Part shown: piece by piece, positions 9,320 through 17,218 of the stretch
Layout: each line of letters starts with the position of its first letter
How positions within the stretch are numbered: the stretch's first letter is position 1
Assembly: GCF_021390245.1 (NCBI RefSeq)
Contig: NZ_JAJUXH010000013.1
Span: forward strand, 179,026 to 243,025
Reading direction: 5' to 3'
Length of the DNA stretch: 64,000 nucleotides
Source: Dyadobacter sp. CY323
GTDB lineage: Bacteria > Bacteroidota > Bacteroidia > Cytophagales > Spirosomataceae
Translations under genes and position numbers: made by a program
The notes under the pieces: model-generated
Database searches by the model: none
Seen by the model: the letters and a program-made list of their open reading frames with translations, nothing else
What the model was told of the DNA's origin: nothing

Positions 9320-9598
9320 TCAATCAGGCGGAAAAGTCTTATAAAAATCGCCTCTCGGCTGAACAGTTAGTACATAGAGAATTTTTATCGTAGTAGTCTC
9401 AAACTTAACCCCGACGCGATAATCCCCGATTCGAACACGATAATATTTCTTATATCCTGCCATTTTTCTTATATCTGAAATTTCGTCAATGCTCTTTGCA
9501 TTTTCAAAAGTATCGATTAGGTCGATGGCTTGCGACCGAATATGTTTGGGGCATTTACGCAGCTCTTTGAAAAATCTTTTGGATGGGATTACTTCCAT
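9320..9598 (-). CDS. RelE/HigB-like toxin, copy 1
   Basis: A 92-residue toxin of the RelE/ParE fold, expected to act as an mRNA interferase on the ribosome. Seen: basic N-terminal helices (SKRFFKELRKCP), then the beta-sheet core with the RIGDYRVGVKF strand and the closing VQPRGDFYKTFPP, typical of the family. It starts inside the end of the antitoxin gene: the junction ATGGAAGTAA contains both the toxin start and the antitoxin stop, a 10-base overlap that couples translation. Close paralogue of the toxin at 11982-12263. Confidence 0.88.
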   Translation of the reverse strand: MEVIPSKRFFKELRKCPKHIRSQAIDLIDTFENAKSIDEISDIRKMAGYKKYYRVRIGDYRVGVKFETTTIKILYVLTVQPRGDFYKTFPPD

Positions 9599-9888
9599 CC
9601 CATACCCTTCTTAAATTCATCAAGGGTCATGTATTCGTTTTCCTTTTCCACCTCCTCCATAATCTTGCCCAGATAAAAATCTTCTAATTCCTCATTATCA
9701 ATGATTCCAAGAATTTTTTCGACCTCCTCGATCGTCCAGCTTCCGCGTTTTTTCTTCACCGAGAAATTCGGTGTTGGTATCCCCAGCTTCTCCGCTATAA
9801 AAGAATTTTTGTAACCTGACTTCTTAATTAGCATACCAATGTTTTGTCTTAATTCTTTATAGTTCTCAACAATTTTCAACATCGCCAT
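9589..9888 (-). CDS. antitoxin with helix-turn-helix, partner of toxin copy 1
   Basis: A 99-residue antitoxin: residues about 12-50 form a Cro/Xre-like helix-turn-helix (LIKKSGYKNSFIAEKLG), and the acidic C-terminus (EEVEKENEYMTLDEF) would wrap the toxin. Translation could begin at either of two nearby ATGs (residue 1 or 3). It precedes and overlaps the toxin gene by 10 bases, the antitoxin-first order. A 17-base palindrome directly upstream is a likely autoregulatory operator. Paralogue of the antitoxin at 12254-12547; both end in GWK. Confidence 0.86.
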   Translation of the reverse strand: MAMLKIVENYKELRQNIGMLIKKSGYKNSFIAEKLGIPTPNFSVKKKRGSWTIEEVEKILGIIDNEELEDFYLGKIMEEVEKENEYMTLDEFKKGMGWK

Positions 9889-9896
9889 AATTTGTA

Positions 9897-9913
9897 TTAG
9901 TAAAATTTGCTAA
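9897..9913. promoter_or_regulatory. putative operator of the first toxin-antitoxin operon
   Basis: TTAGTAAAATTTGCTAA is a 17-base palindrome with one mismatch, eight bases ahead of the antitoxin start. A half-site-like ACTAATA follows at 9931. Position and symmetry fit binding by the dimeric HTH antitoxin, but this is inference. Confidence 0.45.
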
Positions 9914-9961
9914 TTTATTTTAGGCAAAAATACTAATAAAAGTTTGTGATCATCATCTTGT

Positions 9962-10132
9962 CTACAGATTGTTATTTTGTATTTTTTCGCCGTATCTCAT
10001 AAACGCGCGTTTGAGTTTCTCATTCGGCTCAGGTGGGTTCAGGATCGTTTCTATGAAAAGCTCCTTGTCCTCAATCGTTTTCAAGATAAGATCACTATCC
10101 ATCTTATTATTCCTTGGATTTACGTGTTTCAT
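9962..10132 (-). CDS. small protein resembling a DUF1778 antitoxin tail
   Basis: A 56-residue reading frame on the minus strand, starting at the ATG at 10132 and ending with TAG at 9962. Its middle, ETILNPPEPNEKLKRAF, has the look of the C-terminal toxin-binding segment of DUF1778 (TacA-like) antitoxins, which contact GNAT toxins. No ribbon-helix-helix domain precedes it and no GNAT gene is adjacent. It may be a remnant, or a short stand-alone protein of a type seen repeatedly in Bacteroidota genomes. It lies upstream of, and in line with, the first toxin-antitoxin pair. Confidence 0.5.
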   Translation of the reverse strand: MKHVNPRNNKMDSDLILKTIEDKELFIETILNPPEPNEKLKRAFMRYGEKIQNNNL

Positions 10133-10344
10133 AATTCGGATTGATTACTACTTGCTCTTAAAATATTCAATGCGACAAAGTTGGTAAATGGTTTTCTAAT
10201 ACTTTGCGCCGTTAGTTCACCCATCCCCACCGCCAGAAAACCCAAACCAACGCTCACCGTAAAAATGAATTTCGCTTCCCTACATTGCGGATGCGAAACA
10301 GTATTTATATGAAAACTAATTTACTCTTGCTTTTTAAAAACATC

Positions 10345-10415
10345 GTCTGGCGGAGGGCGGGTGAAAGTCCCGTTTCTGCAAGTGGTTTTCTTGTCGTTTC
10401 GCACCACCGTCAGAC
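10345..10415 (+). other. inverted repeat in the leader of the SymE-like gene
   Basis: GTCTGGCGG at 10345-10353 pairs with CCGTCAGAC at 10407-10415 (one G-U or mismatch) and encloses about 53 bases, including GGGCGGGTGAAAGTCCCG, which can form its own hairpin. It ends 12 bases before the toxin start codon. It could be a structured leader or an antisense-RNA target; nothing in the sequence alone proves transcription. Confidence 0.35.
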
Positions 10416-10427
10416 ATTAAAACAAAA

Positions 10428-10679
10428 ATGCATATGCGAAACAACAAACCGAAAACCGCAAAATCTTTACCAGCCCCAAAACCAAAAATCCTCAAACCAA
10501 AACGCCCCGACGTGCGCAGTTTGTCGATTCAGGCCAAGTTACGGCGCAATGTATACGAAGAGAAATCGATACCGGAAATCAAGCTCTGCGGCGAATGGCT
10601 CCGAAATCTGGGTTTTGAATTTGGTGAAAAAGTGAAGATTACAACCATGCATCAGCTGCTTATTATTCAACCATTATAA
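10428..10679 (+). CDS. symE: SymE-family toxin
   Basis: An 83-residue protein whose second half (SIPEIKLCGEWLRNLGFEFGEKVKI is the region, about residues 47-72) matches the AbrB/MazE-like fold of SymE, an SOS-induced endoribonuclease or nucleoid-acting toxin in E. coli normally controlled by the antisense RNA SymR. The N-terminal half is Lys/Pro-rich and poorly conserved. Start may be residue 1 or 3 (ATG at 10428 or 10434). It is followed by a strong terminator. No antisense promoter was recognised with confidence, and no LexA-like box was seen. Confidence 0.75.
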   Translation: MHMRNNKPKTAKSLPAPKPKILKPKRPDVRSLSIQAKLRRNVYEEKSIPEIKLCGEWLRNLGFEFGEKVKITTMHQLLIIQPL

Positions 10680-10683
10680 AAAA

Positions 10684-10720
10684 ATGCCTCTGACGATTTC
10701 AGAGGCATTTTTTTGTTTTT
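10684..10720. terminator. bidirectional terminator
   Basis: Ten-base-pair stem ATGCCTCTGA / TCAGAGGCAT with a five-base loop, flanked by an A-run on the left and T-rich tract (TTTTTTTGTTTTTT) on the right. It sits between the SymE-like gene and the convergent T9SS cargo gene and can serve both. Confidence 0.85.
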
Positions 10721-10735
10721 TGATTTAATCAAAAT

Positions 10736-11848
10736 CTATTTTTTCATCATCTTATAACGGACAGTAGCTCCATTCAATTTCTCCATTTTCACAACAAACA
10801 AGCCAGCTGGAAGATGACGAACGTCAATCCCGGCTTCGTCAACCTTAGTTGATTCAGAAACCAGTTTTCCAGAAGTTTGAAAAATCTGCACTTTCGCAAT
10901 GTCAGCCAAATCGCTTTCCGTAAACAGCAATCGATCAGCCACGGGATTGGGGTAAATGCCGCCCTCCGACCCACCATTTAAATCAAGACTGACCATTTTG
11001 GAATACGCGAATGTGGCATCCTCATCGACCATTTTAAGACGATAGTAATTTTTCCCCGGCGCAGGTCGTAAATGGACAAATGAATATTTATGCAAAGTTG
11101 CGCTCTCGCCAGTTGAAGTAACTCGCCCCACTAATTTCCAATCCTTTGCATTCAGACTATTTTCAATTTCAAAATGACTGCTATTACTTTCGTCCGTGGT
11201 CGTCCAGCTGAGATGAGCCGCTCCCTCGTGCGATGTACCCTCAAATGAAGCTAGTGTAACCGGCAAGTTGGCAATTCCAAAAGTAGATAAATTGACAGAT
11301 CCATACTCCATCTCATTGCTGATGTAGGAAGCGGAACCCGAATCGTAATATTTATATCTTCCCACTGTGTAATCAACACCATCCACCTCAATCAACCATT
11401 TCAGAATGGGATGATAAAAGCTAGAATTTATAAGATAAAGCGTTGGAGTTTTGCTAAGTCCCCATGCGGGTGTGCCATTCAGACCAAAACTAGCCAAATT
11501 CATTTCTTCTCCCGGCGCAAGCGAGATCGACTTAGATCCAGTCCAGGCTGCCTCAGCATAGTTAACATACATATGTGTGAACGCAGACTGTGAAAAACTT
11601 CCTGTTGCCGGTTTTGGAAGAATTGAAAAGTCGGTTAGTTTAAGCGATGTAAAATAATTCTCTAGTGTCATCGCCAAGCTAAATTGTAGCTTTGTAATAT
11701 TACCAGTAATCGAAGACGCCGTGTTGTTGCGAATCGTTAGGTAAACCTCCTTACTGTGCGAGCCCATTTTAATTGTGCCCTGAATTGCCTGAGCAAAAAT
11801 TTGTGTAACAGAAAAAAGAAAAAATAGCAGAAGTATCGTTTTTTTCAT
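10736..11848 (-). CDS. secreted protein with T9SS type A sorting domain
   Basis: A 370-residue protein with a signal peptide (MKKTILLLFFLFSVTQIFAQ) and a C-terminal type IX secretion sorting domain, seen in IYPNPVADRLLF, the GKLVSE turn and the final VRYKMMKK. Before it, residues about 200-290 are a fibronectin-like module (LPVTLASFEG ... NYYRLKMVDED) common in Cytophagales T9SS cargo. The N-terminal 190 residues are not recognised; they are rich in Thr/Ser and beta-like. The same C-terminal module recurs in the protein at 33959-35182. Cell-surface or extracellular location is inferred. Confidence 0.82.
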   Translation of the reverse strand: MKKTILLLFFLFSVTQIFAQAIQGTIKMGSHSKEVYLTIRNNTASSITGNITKLQFSLAMTLENYFTSLKLTDFSILPKPATGSFSQSAFTHMYVNYAEAAWTGSKSISLAPGEEMNLASFGLNGTPAWGLSKTPTLYLINSSFYHPILKWLIEVDGVDYTVGRYKYYDSGSASYISNEMEYGSVNLSTFGIANLPVTLASFEGTSHEGAAHLSWTTTDESNSSHFEIENSLNAKDWKLVGRVTSTGESATLHKYSFVHLRPAPGKNYYRLKMVDEDATFAYSKMVSLDLNGGSEGGIYPNPVADRLLFTESDLADIAKVQIFQTSGKLVSESTKVDEAGIDVRHLPAGLFVVKMEKLNGATVRYKMMKK

Positions 11849-11981
11849 GCGTGTGCAAATGGTTGGTTATTAACTTACTAGTGACAATTTAGAAATTTAT
11901 TACGAAACTAAAAAAGTCTTATAATTTAATTGAAAATCACAATATTACCTGTAGAAAGTTTTGGCTTGAAGAATTGCCTGG

Positions 11982-12263
11982 TTACATGGGCGGAAAGACA
12001 TTGTAGATAGTACCTCGAGTCGCTACTAAAATAACGATCAGATCGGGCTTGACATACTCAACCCCAATGCGGTATATTCCCACTCTGATGCGATAATAAT
12101 TTTGTCCCGGCTTCTGCCCTTCCATCTTGGCATAATCTACATGCGCCAATTCAAAACTCTTAGCATTTCGTAGCGAATCCAATACAGATTTTATTGCTAT
12201 CTGATCTTTGACCGGAATGTTTTTCAGATCCTTGAAGAACTTCTTCTTGTAGCTTATTTCCAT
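11982..12263 (-). CDS. RelE/HigB-like toxin, copy 2
   Basis: A 93-residue RelE/ParE-fold protein, paralogue of the toxin at 9320-9598: same KKFFKDLKNIP helix, same YYRIRVGIYRIGVEY core and the same ending (IYNVFPP). It overlaps the antitoxin gene by 10 bases with the same kind of junction, ATGGAAATAA. The basic and aromatic residues along the sheet are kept, so it is probably functional. Differences over the length are large, so the two copies are old duplicates rather than a recent event. Confidence 0.87.
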   Translation of the reverse strand: MEISYKKKFFKDLKNIPVKDQIAIKSVLDSLRNAKSFELAHVDYAKMEGQKPGQNYYRIRVGIYRIGVEYVKPDLIVILVATRGTIYNVFPPM

Positions 12264-12547
12264 CCCATGAGTTTATAAAGCTCATCATGGCCTATGGTTT
12301 CGTCATCTTTTCTTAGATCCATCTCCTGCATCATCAAAAAGTCATTAACATCCTCATTATCAATGATAGAAGCAATTTTCTTAACTTCCTCAACAGTAAA
12401 GGTGCGGCGATTTTTTTTAGCTGAAAAATTCACATTCGTGAGCCCCAGCTTTTTGGCTATATAATCGTTGCGATAGCCTGATACCTCAATAAGTTGTCCG
12501 ATATTCATAACAAGTCGCTCGTAATTGTTTACAATGTCACTAATCAT
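12254..12547 (-). CDS. antitoxin with helix-turn-helix, partner of toxin copy 2
   Basis: A 97-residue HTH antitoxin, paralogous to the one at 9589-9888: both share the pattern NIGxLIxxSGYxNxxIAxKLG, then NFSxKKxRxxxTxEEV, then IDNE, and the terminal GWK. The acidic segment MDLRKDDETIGHDEL near the end would bind the toxin. The upstream spacer contains TTTATTT and AAATAAA arms (12571-12590), a weak possible operator. It is divergent from the HAD gene. Confidence 0.85.
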   Translation of the reverse strand: MISDIVNNYERLVMNIGQLIEVSGYRNDYIAKKLGLTNVNFSAKKNRRTFTVEEVKKIASIIDNEDVNDFLMMQEMDLRKDDETIGHDELYKLMGWK

Positions 12548-12630
12548 GTTATGGAACGATTGAGTTTGTCTTTATTTCAATACAAATAAAATCAATTTAT
12601 TCAACAAGATCATATTTTGCACTAACAATT

Positions 12631-12660
12631 TTTGAATCTCCGATCGTCGGACTATATTTA
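12631..12660 (+). promoter_or_regulatory. promoter for the HAD hydrolase gene
   Basis: TTTG at 12631-12634 and TATATTTA at 12653-12660, separated by 18 bases, fit the Bacteroidota -33/-7 pattern with one mismatch in the last base. The ATG follows 18 bases later. Confidence 0.5.
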
Positions 12661-12678
12661 GTTTTTAACCGAATACCT

Positions 12679-13320
12679 ATGCAAATCAACGACCTCAAAA
12701 TCCTCTTCTTCGACATCGGCGGCGTCTTACTCAGCAATGGCTGGGGGCATGAATCTCGAATTCTGGCGGCGGAAAAGTTCGGGCTGGATTACAGGGAAAT
12801 GGACCAGCTGCATAATTTCATTTTTAATGTGTACGAAATTGGCAGCATTACATTAGATCAATATCTTGATACCGTGGTTTTTAACCATCCGCGCGATTTT
12901 GTTCGGGAGGATTTTAAGGAGTTTATCTATTCTCAATCTGTCGAGCTGCCGGGCATGCTGGCGTGGCTTAAAGAATGGAAAAAAGATTGCGGTTTTCGCA
13001 TCATTTCGATCAATAATGAAGGCAAGGAACTGAATGACTATCGCGTTCAGAAATTTAAACTGCATAATTGTTTCGATGCATTTATCTCATCTTGCGAGGT
13101 GAAAATGCGCAAACCTGATCCACGAATCTTTGAGCTTGCAATGGGTATCGCTCAGGCGAGTCCGAGTCAATGCGTTTATTTTGACGATCGGATTATGTTT
13201 GCCAATCTTGCCAAAGGTCTGGGCATGAGAGCGTATCAGCATAAAGATTTTGAATCGACCAAAGCGATCCTGGAAGATCTTAAACAAGAACAGTTCGCCA
13301 GATTTGGTCCGACGAACTGA
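12679..13320 (+). CDS. HAD-superfamily hydrolase (subfamily IA-like)
   Basis: A 213-residue cytoplasmic phosphatase-type protein. HAD motif I is FFDIGGVLL, motif II is SINNEGKEL, the motif III Lys is in KMRKPDPRIF and motif IV is VYFDDRIMFA. Motif I has Asp-Ile-Gly rather than the DxD of most phosphatases, as in the alpha-D-glucose-1-phosphate phosphatase / epoxide-hydrolase-N-terminal and haloacid groups, so the substrate class is uncertain. The cap is inserted after motif I. It is monocistronic. Confidence 0.85.
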   Translation: MQINDLKILFFDIGGVLLSNGWGHESRILAAEKFGLDYREMDQLHNFIFNVYEIGSITLDQYLDTVVFNHPRDFVREDFKEFIYSQSVELPGMLAWLKEWKKDCGFRIISINNEGKELNDYRVQKFKLHNCFDAFISSCEVKMRKPDPRIFELAMGIAQASPSQCVYFDDRIMFANLAKGLGMRAYQHKDFESTKAILEDLKQEQFARFGPTN

Positions 13321-13346
13321 TCATATTGTAGGTTAATATACTTTTT

Positions 13347-13853
13347 CTAAAACACTCTGTCGTCCGCGGACGGGCCATAAATGCTCGGAACCGGAATTTC
13401 ACTGATCCGCATATAAACCGTTAGTTGCCCGCGGTGATGCACCCAGTGGTGGATCGTCGAGCCAATGCCTTCGAATATGGATTGGGTGAACAAAACTTCA
13501 CCATTCCTTTTCAGATGAAAATCACCTTTGAGATCTTCATCGGTAATGCTTTTCAGTGACTCGATTGCTTCTTTAAAGGCTTCGTCAAAATGGTTCGTCA
13601 GCTCGTCGGGCGTTTTCCATTCAAATTGCTCGTAAGTTGCAAAATCCACCTCACCTTCCTTGATCATATAGGTGATCCACCGGGGGATGTCCGCGGTTAA
13701 CAAAACTAAATAACGCAATTCCATAGACGATGGATGCGGCTTAAAATCATAAGAACTTTCCGGAATCCGTTCAATACATTTCCTCGAAGACGTATATTCT
13801 GCCTCCAATTCCTTGATATAGTAATTAACAAAAGCTGAATTTTCCATAAGCAT
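13347..13853 (-). CDS. DinB-family protein
   Basis: A 168-residue four-helix-bundle protein of the DinB/YfiT metalloenzyme-like superfamily. The best landmark is HHWVHHRGQLTVYMR near residue 140, where the metal-binding His cluster lies; the first His of the usual triad, near LTADIPRW, is replaced by other residues, so metal binding could be altered. Start may be residue 1 or 3. Members act as thiol-dependent transferases in some species, but the role here is unknown. It is divergent from the DUF418 gene. Confidence 0.8.
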   Translation of the reverse strand: MLMENSAFVNYYIKELEAEYTSSRKCIERIPESSYDFKPHPSSMELRYLVLLTADIPRWITYMIKEGEVDFATYEQFEWKTPDELTNHFDEAFKEAIESLKSITDEDLKGDFHLKRNGEVLFTQSIFEGIGSTIHHWVHHRGQLTVYMRISEIPVPSIYGPSADDRVF

Positions 13854-13908
13854 ATGTTTTTAAGTATATTAACCTAAAAAACAGTGCCCGCCCCCCAACT
13901 CTTGTTCT

Positions 13909-15243
13909 ATGACTACCTCTACTCTTGTTCAATCAGTTAGGTCTGTTGAGCGCATTCACGTGCTGGATGCAGTACGCGGATTTGCACTACTTGGAATTCT
14001 TTTAATGAATATTCCCTACTTCGCTCTTCCCGAAGAAACGGTCTCTAATCTAAACATCCGCAACGAATATTCCGGCCCGAACTTCTATGCCTGGTGGATC
14101 ATTACGATGTTCTTCGAAGGGTCAATGCGGGGACTTTTTTCCATGATGTTCGGCGCAGGAATGGTGTTACTCACTACTCGTTTGTCTAAAAACATGCATA
14201 TCGACAGCGCCGCCGAGATTTACTACCGCCGGTTGATCTGGATGTTGTTGTTTGGGCTGATCGATGCATATATTATCCTCTGGCCGGGCGATATTCTTTA
14301 TTCTTACGCAGTATGCGGATTATTTTTATTTCCCCTGAGAAATATCAAACCGAGGCATCTGTTCGTAATCGCAGGGATTTTGATGTTATTTTTTGTAGCC
14401 AAAATCAGCTACCAGCGACATGAACCGCTCAGGAATAAGATCGCGGCCGAGGCTATCTTAAAAAAGAAATTACCTCCCGGAAAACAGACGTTGGCGCAAA
14501 AAGAAATCGTCGATAAATGGAAAGGATTTCAGGAAAGGCAAAAACTTGAAAACAAGAAAAAACAGGTAACAGCGGAAATCAGAAAAACGAAAGGTACATA
14601 TGCGACACTCTGGTCTCATTACGCCGACGTCAATACGTATCTAGAATCCAGCGATTTCTACCAGTCCGGGTTTCTCGATTGTCTCATCTTCATGATCATC
14701 GGAATTGCTTTCTATCAGCTTAAAATCATCACCGGAGAGCGGACGCAGAATTTCTACCTTCTTTTTGCCTTGGCGGGATATGCAGTCGCTCTTCCGCTAA
14801 TTTATTTTCAGATAAAAACGTCTGTCAGCGTCCGCTTTGATGTGATCAAATATCTGGAACGCATTCCGATACAAACCTATGAAATCCGCCGGCTTGGACT
14901 CACGATCGGGCATTTGGGAATGCTGATGCTACTTTATAAATCCGGATTTTTCAGCTGGATATTCAACATTTGGGCGAAAGTCGGGCAAATGGCATTCAGC
15001 AATTACCTGCTCCAAAATATCACCTGCGGTCTTATTTTTTATGGTTTTGGATTTAACTATTTCAATGAATTGGACAGGTATCAATTATATTTGATCGTGC
15101 CATGCGTGTGGACGTTGAACATCGTTTTCAGTTACATCTGGCTACGTTTTTTCAGTATTGGTCCATTTGAATGGATCTGGCGAAGCCTGACATACTGGAA
15201 TGTACAGCCAATCAGAAAAAAAGATAAAGTACTGGTTCATTGA
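13909..15243 (+). CDS. DUF418 domain integral membrane protein
   Basis: A 444-residue inner-membrane protein with about ten hydrophobic segments. It opens with RIHVLDAVRGFALLGILLMN, the conserved start of DUF418-type proteins related to YeiB and acyltransferase-3-like families, and closes with the DUF418 region (about residues 280-430: NYLLQNITCGLIFY, GPFEWIWRSLTYW). A charged cytoplasmic loop lies near residues 180-235. Function of the family is not known. The downstream AraC regulator gene starts within its stop codon, so the two are probably cotranscribed. Confidence 0.86.
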   Translation: MTTSTLVQSVRSVERIHVLDAVRGFALLGILLMNIPYFALPEETVSNLNIRNEYSGPNFYAWWIITMFFEGSMRGLFSMMFGAGMVLLTTRLSKNMHIDSAAEIYYRRLIWMLLFGLIDAYIILWPGDILYSYAVCGLFLFPLRNIKPRHLFVIAGILMLFFVAKISYQRHEPLRNKIAAEAILKKKLPPGKQTLAQKEIVDKWKGFQERQKLENKKKQVTAEIRKTKGTYATLWSHYADVNTYLESSDFYQSGFLDCLIFMIIGIAFYQLKIITGERTQNFYLLFALAGYAVALPLIYFQIKTSVSVRFDVIKYLERIPIQTYEIRRLGLTIGHLGMLMLLYKSGFFSWIFNIWAKVGQMAFSNYLLQNITCGLIFYGFGFNYFNELDRYQLYLIVPCVWTLNIVFSYIWLRFFSIGPFEWIWRSLTYWNVQPIRKKDKVLVH

Positions 15244-16049
15244 GCATTACCGGAAACATAAGACAACTTTACAACCCCATTCAGCCGACTGTAAAAGAAT
15301 CGGCTGAACACGTTACTTACCAGGAGTTTTTACCCGATCCGGCCCTTCAAAACTACATTTATTGTTATTGGAAACTGCAAACATTGCAGTCACTCCACGA
15401 GCCTTTCTACTACCGCGTGGTGGCCGACGGATGCATTGATATTTTCTTTGAATTAAATAATCCGGAAGAAAGTTATGTAATGGGTTTTTGCAAAAATTAC
15501 ACGGAATTCCTGCTGGAAAATACCTTCAATTACGTTGGTGTCCGATTTTTGCCAACTATGTTTCCACAGCTTTTCAAAATCGATGCCTCGGAGTTGAGCA
15601 ATCGTTACGAGAGTCTGAATATAGTTTTACCCGGCATGGCGCGATTCATTACCGAATGCTTTTCTGTTGGAACGGGTGCTGCTGAAATCAAGGCTCATTT
15701 TGATCAATATTTTCTAAAATTACTCGCTGGCAAGGACCTGTATAATGATCCCCGCTTGTACAATGCAGTTTCTATTATCCTTAAAAACAATGGGTTAGTT
15801 CATATTGAAAAGGATCTGGACACAGGCATCAGCCCAAGACAACTTCGTCGGCTGTTTCAATTTTATGTGGGAGATTCCGCCAAAACTTTTAGTAAAATCG
15901 TCCGTTTTCAAAACATCCTGCGTGACAACCCTTCACAGCAAAACTTGAAAGCCCAGAAACTGTTTTTCGACAACTACTACGATCAGGCCCATTTTATAAA
16001 AGAGTTCAAAACATTTTACGGGACCACTCCGGGGCAAGCATTTGAATAA
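15240..16049 (+). CDS. AraC-family transcriptional regulator
   Basis: A 269-residue regulator: the N-terminal 160 residues are a sensor of the DUF6597 type (YCYWKL, VVADGCIDIFFEL) and the C-terminal 90 residues hold the two AraC HTH motifs (GISPRQLRRLFQFYVGDSAKTF and DQAHFIKEFKTFYGTTPGQ). No ATG is available at the start; TTG at 15240 overlaps the DUF418 stop as TTGA and no stop interrupts it, so it is taken as the start. The next gene encodes a glyoxalase-fold protein that it may control. Confidence 0.85.
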   Translation: MSITGNIRQLYNPIQPTVKESAEHVTYQEFLPDPALQNYIYCYWKLQTLQSLHEPFYYRVVADGCIDIFFELNNPEESYVMGFCKNYTEFLLENTFNYVGVRFLPTMFPQLFKIDASELSNRYESLNIVLPGMARFITECFSVGTGAAEIKAHFDQYFLKLLAGKDLYNDPRLYNAVSIILKNNGLVHIEKDLDTGISPRQLRRLFQFYVGDSAKTFSKIVRFQNILRDNPSQQNLKAQKLFFDNYYDQAHFIKEFKTFYGTTPGQAFE

Positions 16050-16140
16050 CAATTTGTCCGATTTTTACAATGGCTTCCCAGTCATCTGTCCGACTTTTGT
16101 CTGGAAAATTATTGATAACCAGCCAACTCAAAATAATAAA

Positions 16141-16596
16141 ATGGAAACCTCAAAACATATCGCCGAACTGACCAAAAATCTGCAGGAAGTTTATACTGTA
16201 TTTGTTACGCATGATGTCAAATCCTGCACGCAATTTTATACCAGCTGGTTTGGCTTCTCACCGATTTTTGAATCATCCTGGTTCGTACTCCTGCAATCTC
16301 CCGGAGAAAAAGCCACTTTACTGGCATTCATGAGCGAAGATCACCCCAGCTTCCCGCCTGCCCCGAAAGCAATGCAGGGAGACGGAGCATTTATCACATT
16401 GCAAATCACGGATGCAACACAGGTATATGAAGCGATGACGGCGGCCGGTGTAAAAATTAGTTACGCTTTAAAACAGGAAGACTGGGGCCAGCTGCGCTTT
16501 GCCGTCAACGATCCAAACGGAATGCACATTGACGTCGTTGAGCAAACCGCGCCGAAAGAAGGGTTCTGGGATCAGTATTTCCCGCAGGATAAATGA
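16141..16596 (+). CDS. VOC / glyoxalase-fold protein
   Basis: A 151-residue protein of the vicinal oxygen chelate superfamily. It has the paired beta-alpha-beta-beta-beta layout: KSCTQFYTSWFGFSP in the first half and TQVYEAMTAAGVKIS followed by FAVNDPNGMHIDVVEQ in the second. The ATG at 16141 gives the normal family length; an earlier in-frame ATG at 16042 would add 33 unrelated residues overlapping the AraC gene. Enzymatic role (lyase, dioxygenase or resistance protein) is not visible. It follows the AraC gene by 91 bases and is probably in the same transcription unit. Confidence 0.85.
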   Translation: METSKHIAELTKNLQEVYTVFVTHDVKSCTQFYTSWFGFSPIFESSWFVLLQSPGEKATLLAFMSEDHPSFPPAPKAMQGDGAFITLQITDATQVYEAMTAAGVKISYALKQEDWGQLRFAVNDPNGMHIDVVEQTAPKEGFWDQYFPQDK

Positions 16597-16662
16597 TGAT
16601 CCTCAGATTCTGAGGGTTCAGTCTTTATACCGACCTTGTGGATTCAATAAACTAACCTGATC

Positions 16663-17208
16663 ATGATTCGCTGCCTAGAAACATTTAGTCCAACTATTGA
16701 GCAAGTAATGGACTGGGCATATGACGACGACCTCTATTTGACCTCTCAGGACGAAGATCTAGTATTACATGCTAACAAATACGTTGCTGTTTTATTCAAA
16801 TTGGCGTCTCAGGTAGACTGTCCAAAAAAAGACTATTGCTATTCAATCCTCTACCATTATGCACAAGACTTAATGATGCGACGGGATGCGAGAGCATTGC
16901 AAGAAATATTTTCTATTATTATTACTGACAAAGATCTAAAAGATCCGCAGCTTCTGCATTGGTTTTCAGATGTTCAATGGGTTTACCAACTCCTGAAGGA
17001 GCCCAGGGTGATAACTGAAGACGAAGTGAACAGACTGACATTCTTACTTACTGACAATTTTGATATCACATTGCGAGCTGTGAAACTTGGAGAGCATAGT
17101 TCTGGACTTGTCGAATTCGCCAAACACTACGGACATTACACCGATTATTTTTACGTCGACCCGCAAGTTGGCGACTGGAAAATCTCCAAATTTAAAAGAC
17201 TTGCATAG
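16663..17208 (+). CDS. hypothetical protein, soluble, all-alpha-like
   Basis: Not recognised. The 181-residue protein has no signal peptide or membrane segment and is acidic, with predicted helices and a Tyr/Trp-rich end (YGHYTDYFYVDPQVGDWKISKF). The layout and size resemble small immunity or SMI1-independent cytosolic proteins, but no motif supports this. It is separated from the VOC gene by 66 bases that contain a short CCTCAGA/TCTGAGG hairpin, and it is convergent with the aminopeptidase gene ten bases away. Confidence 0.65.
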   Translation: MIRCLETFSPTIEQVMDWAYDDDLYLTSQDEDLVLHANKYVAVLFKLASQVDCPKKDYCYSILYHYAQDLMMRRDARALQEIFSIIITDKDLKDPQLLHWFSDVQWVYQLLKEPRVITEDEVNRLTFLLTDNFDITLRAVKLGEHSSGLVEFAKHYGHYTDYFYVDPQVGDWKISKFKRLA

Positions 17209-17218
17209 AGCGACCAGA

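Noticed and set aside
9969..10187. 72-codon plus-strand reading frame
   Set aside because: It is the shadow of the minus-strand 56-residue frame, which has a protein-like sequence.
10345..10415. Group II intron fragment suggested by GGTGAAAGTCC
   Set aside because: No domain V or reverse transcriptase is nearby and the motif is too short.
10285..10635. 116-codon reading frame overlapping the SymE-like gene
   Set aside because: It lies in another frame of the SymE gene and its leader, has no recognisable composition, and the SymE frame carries the conserved domain.
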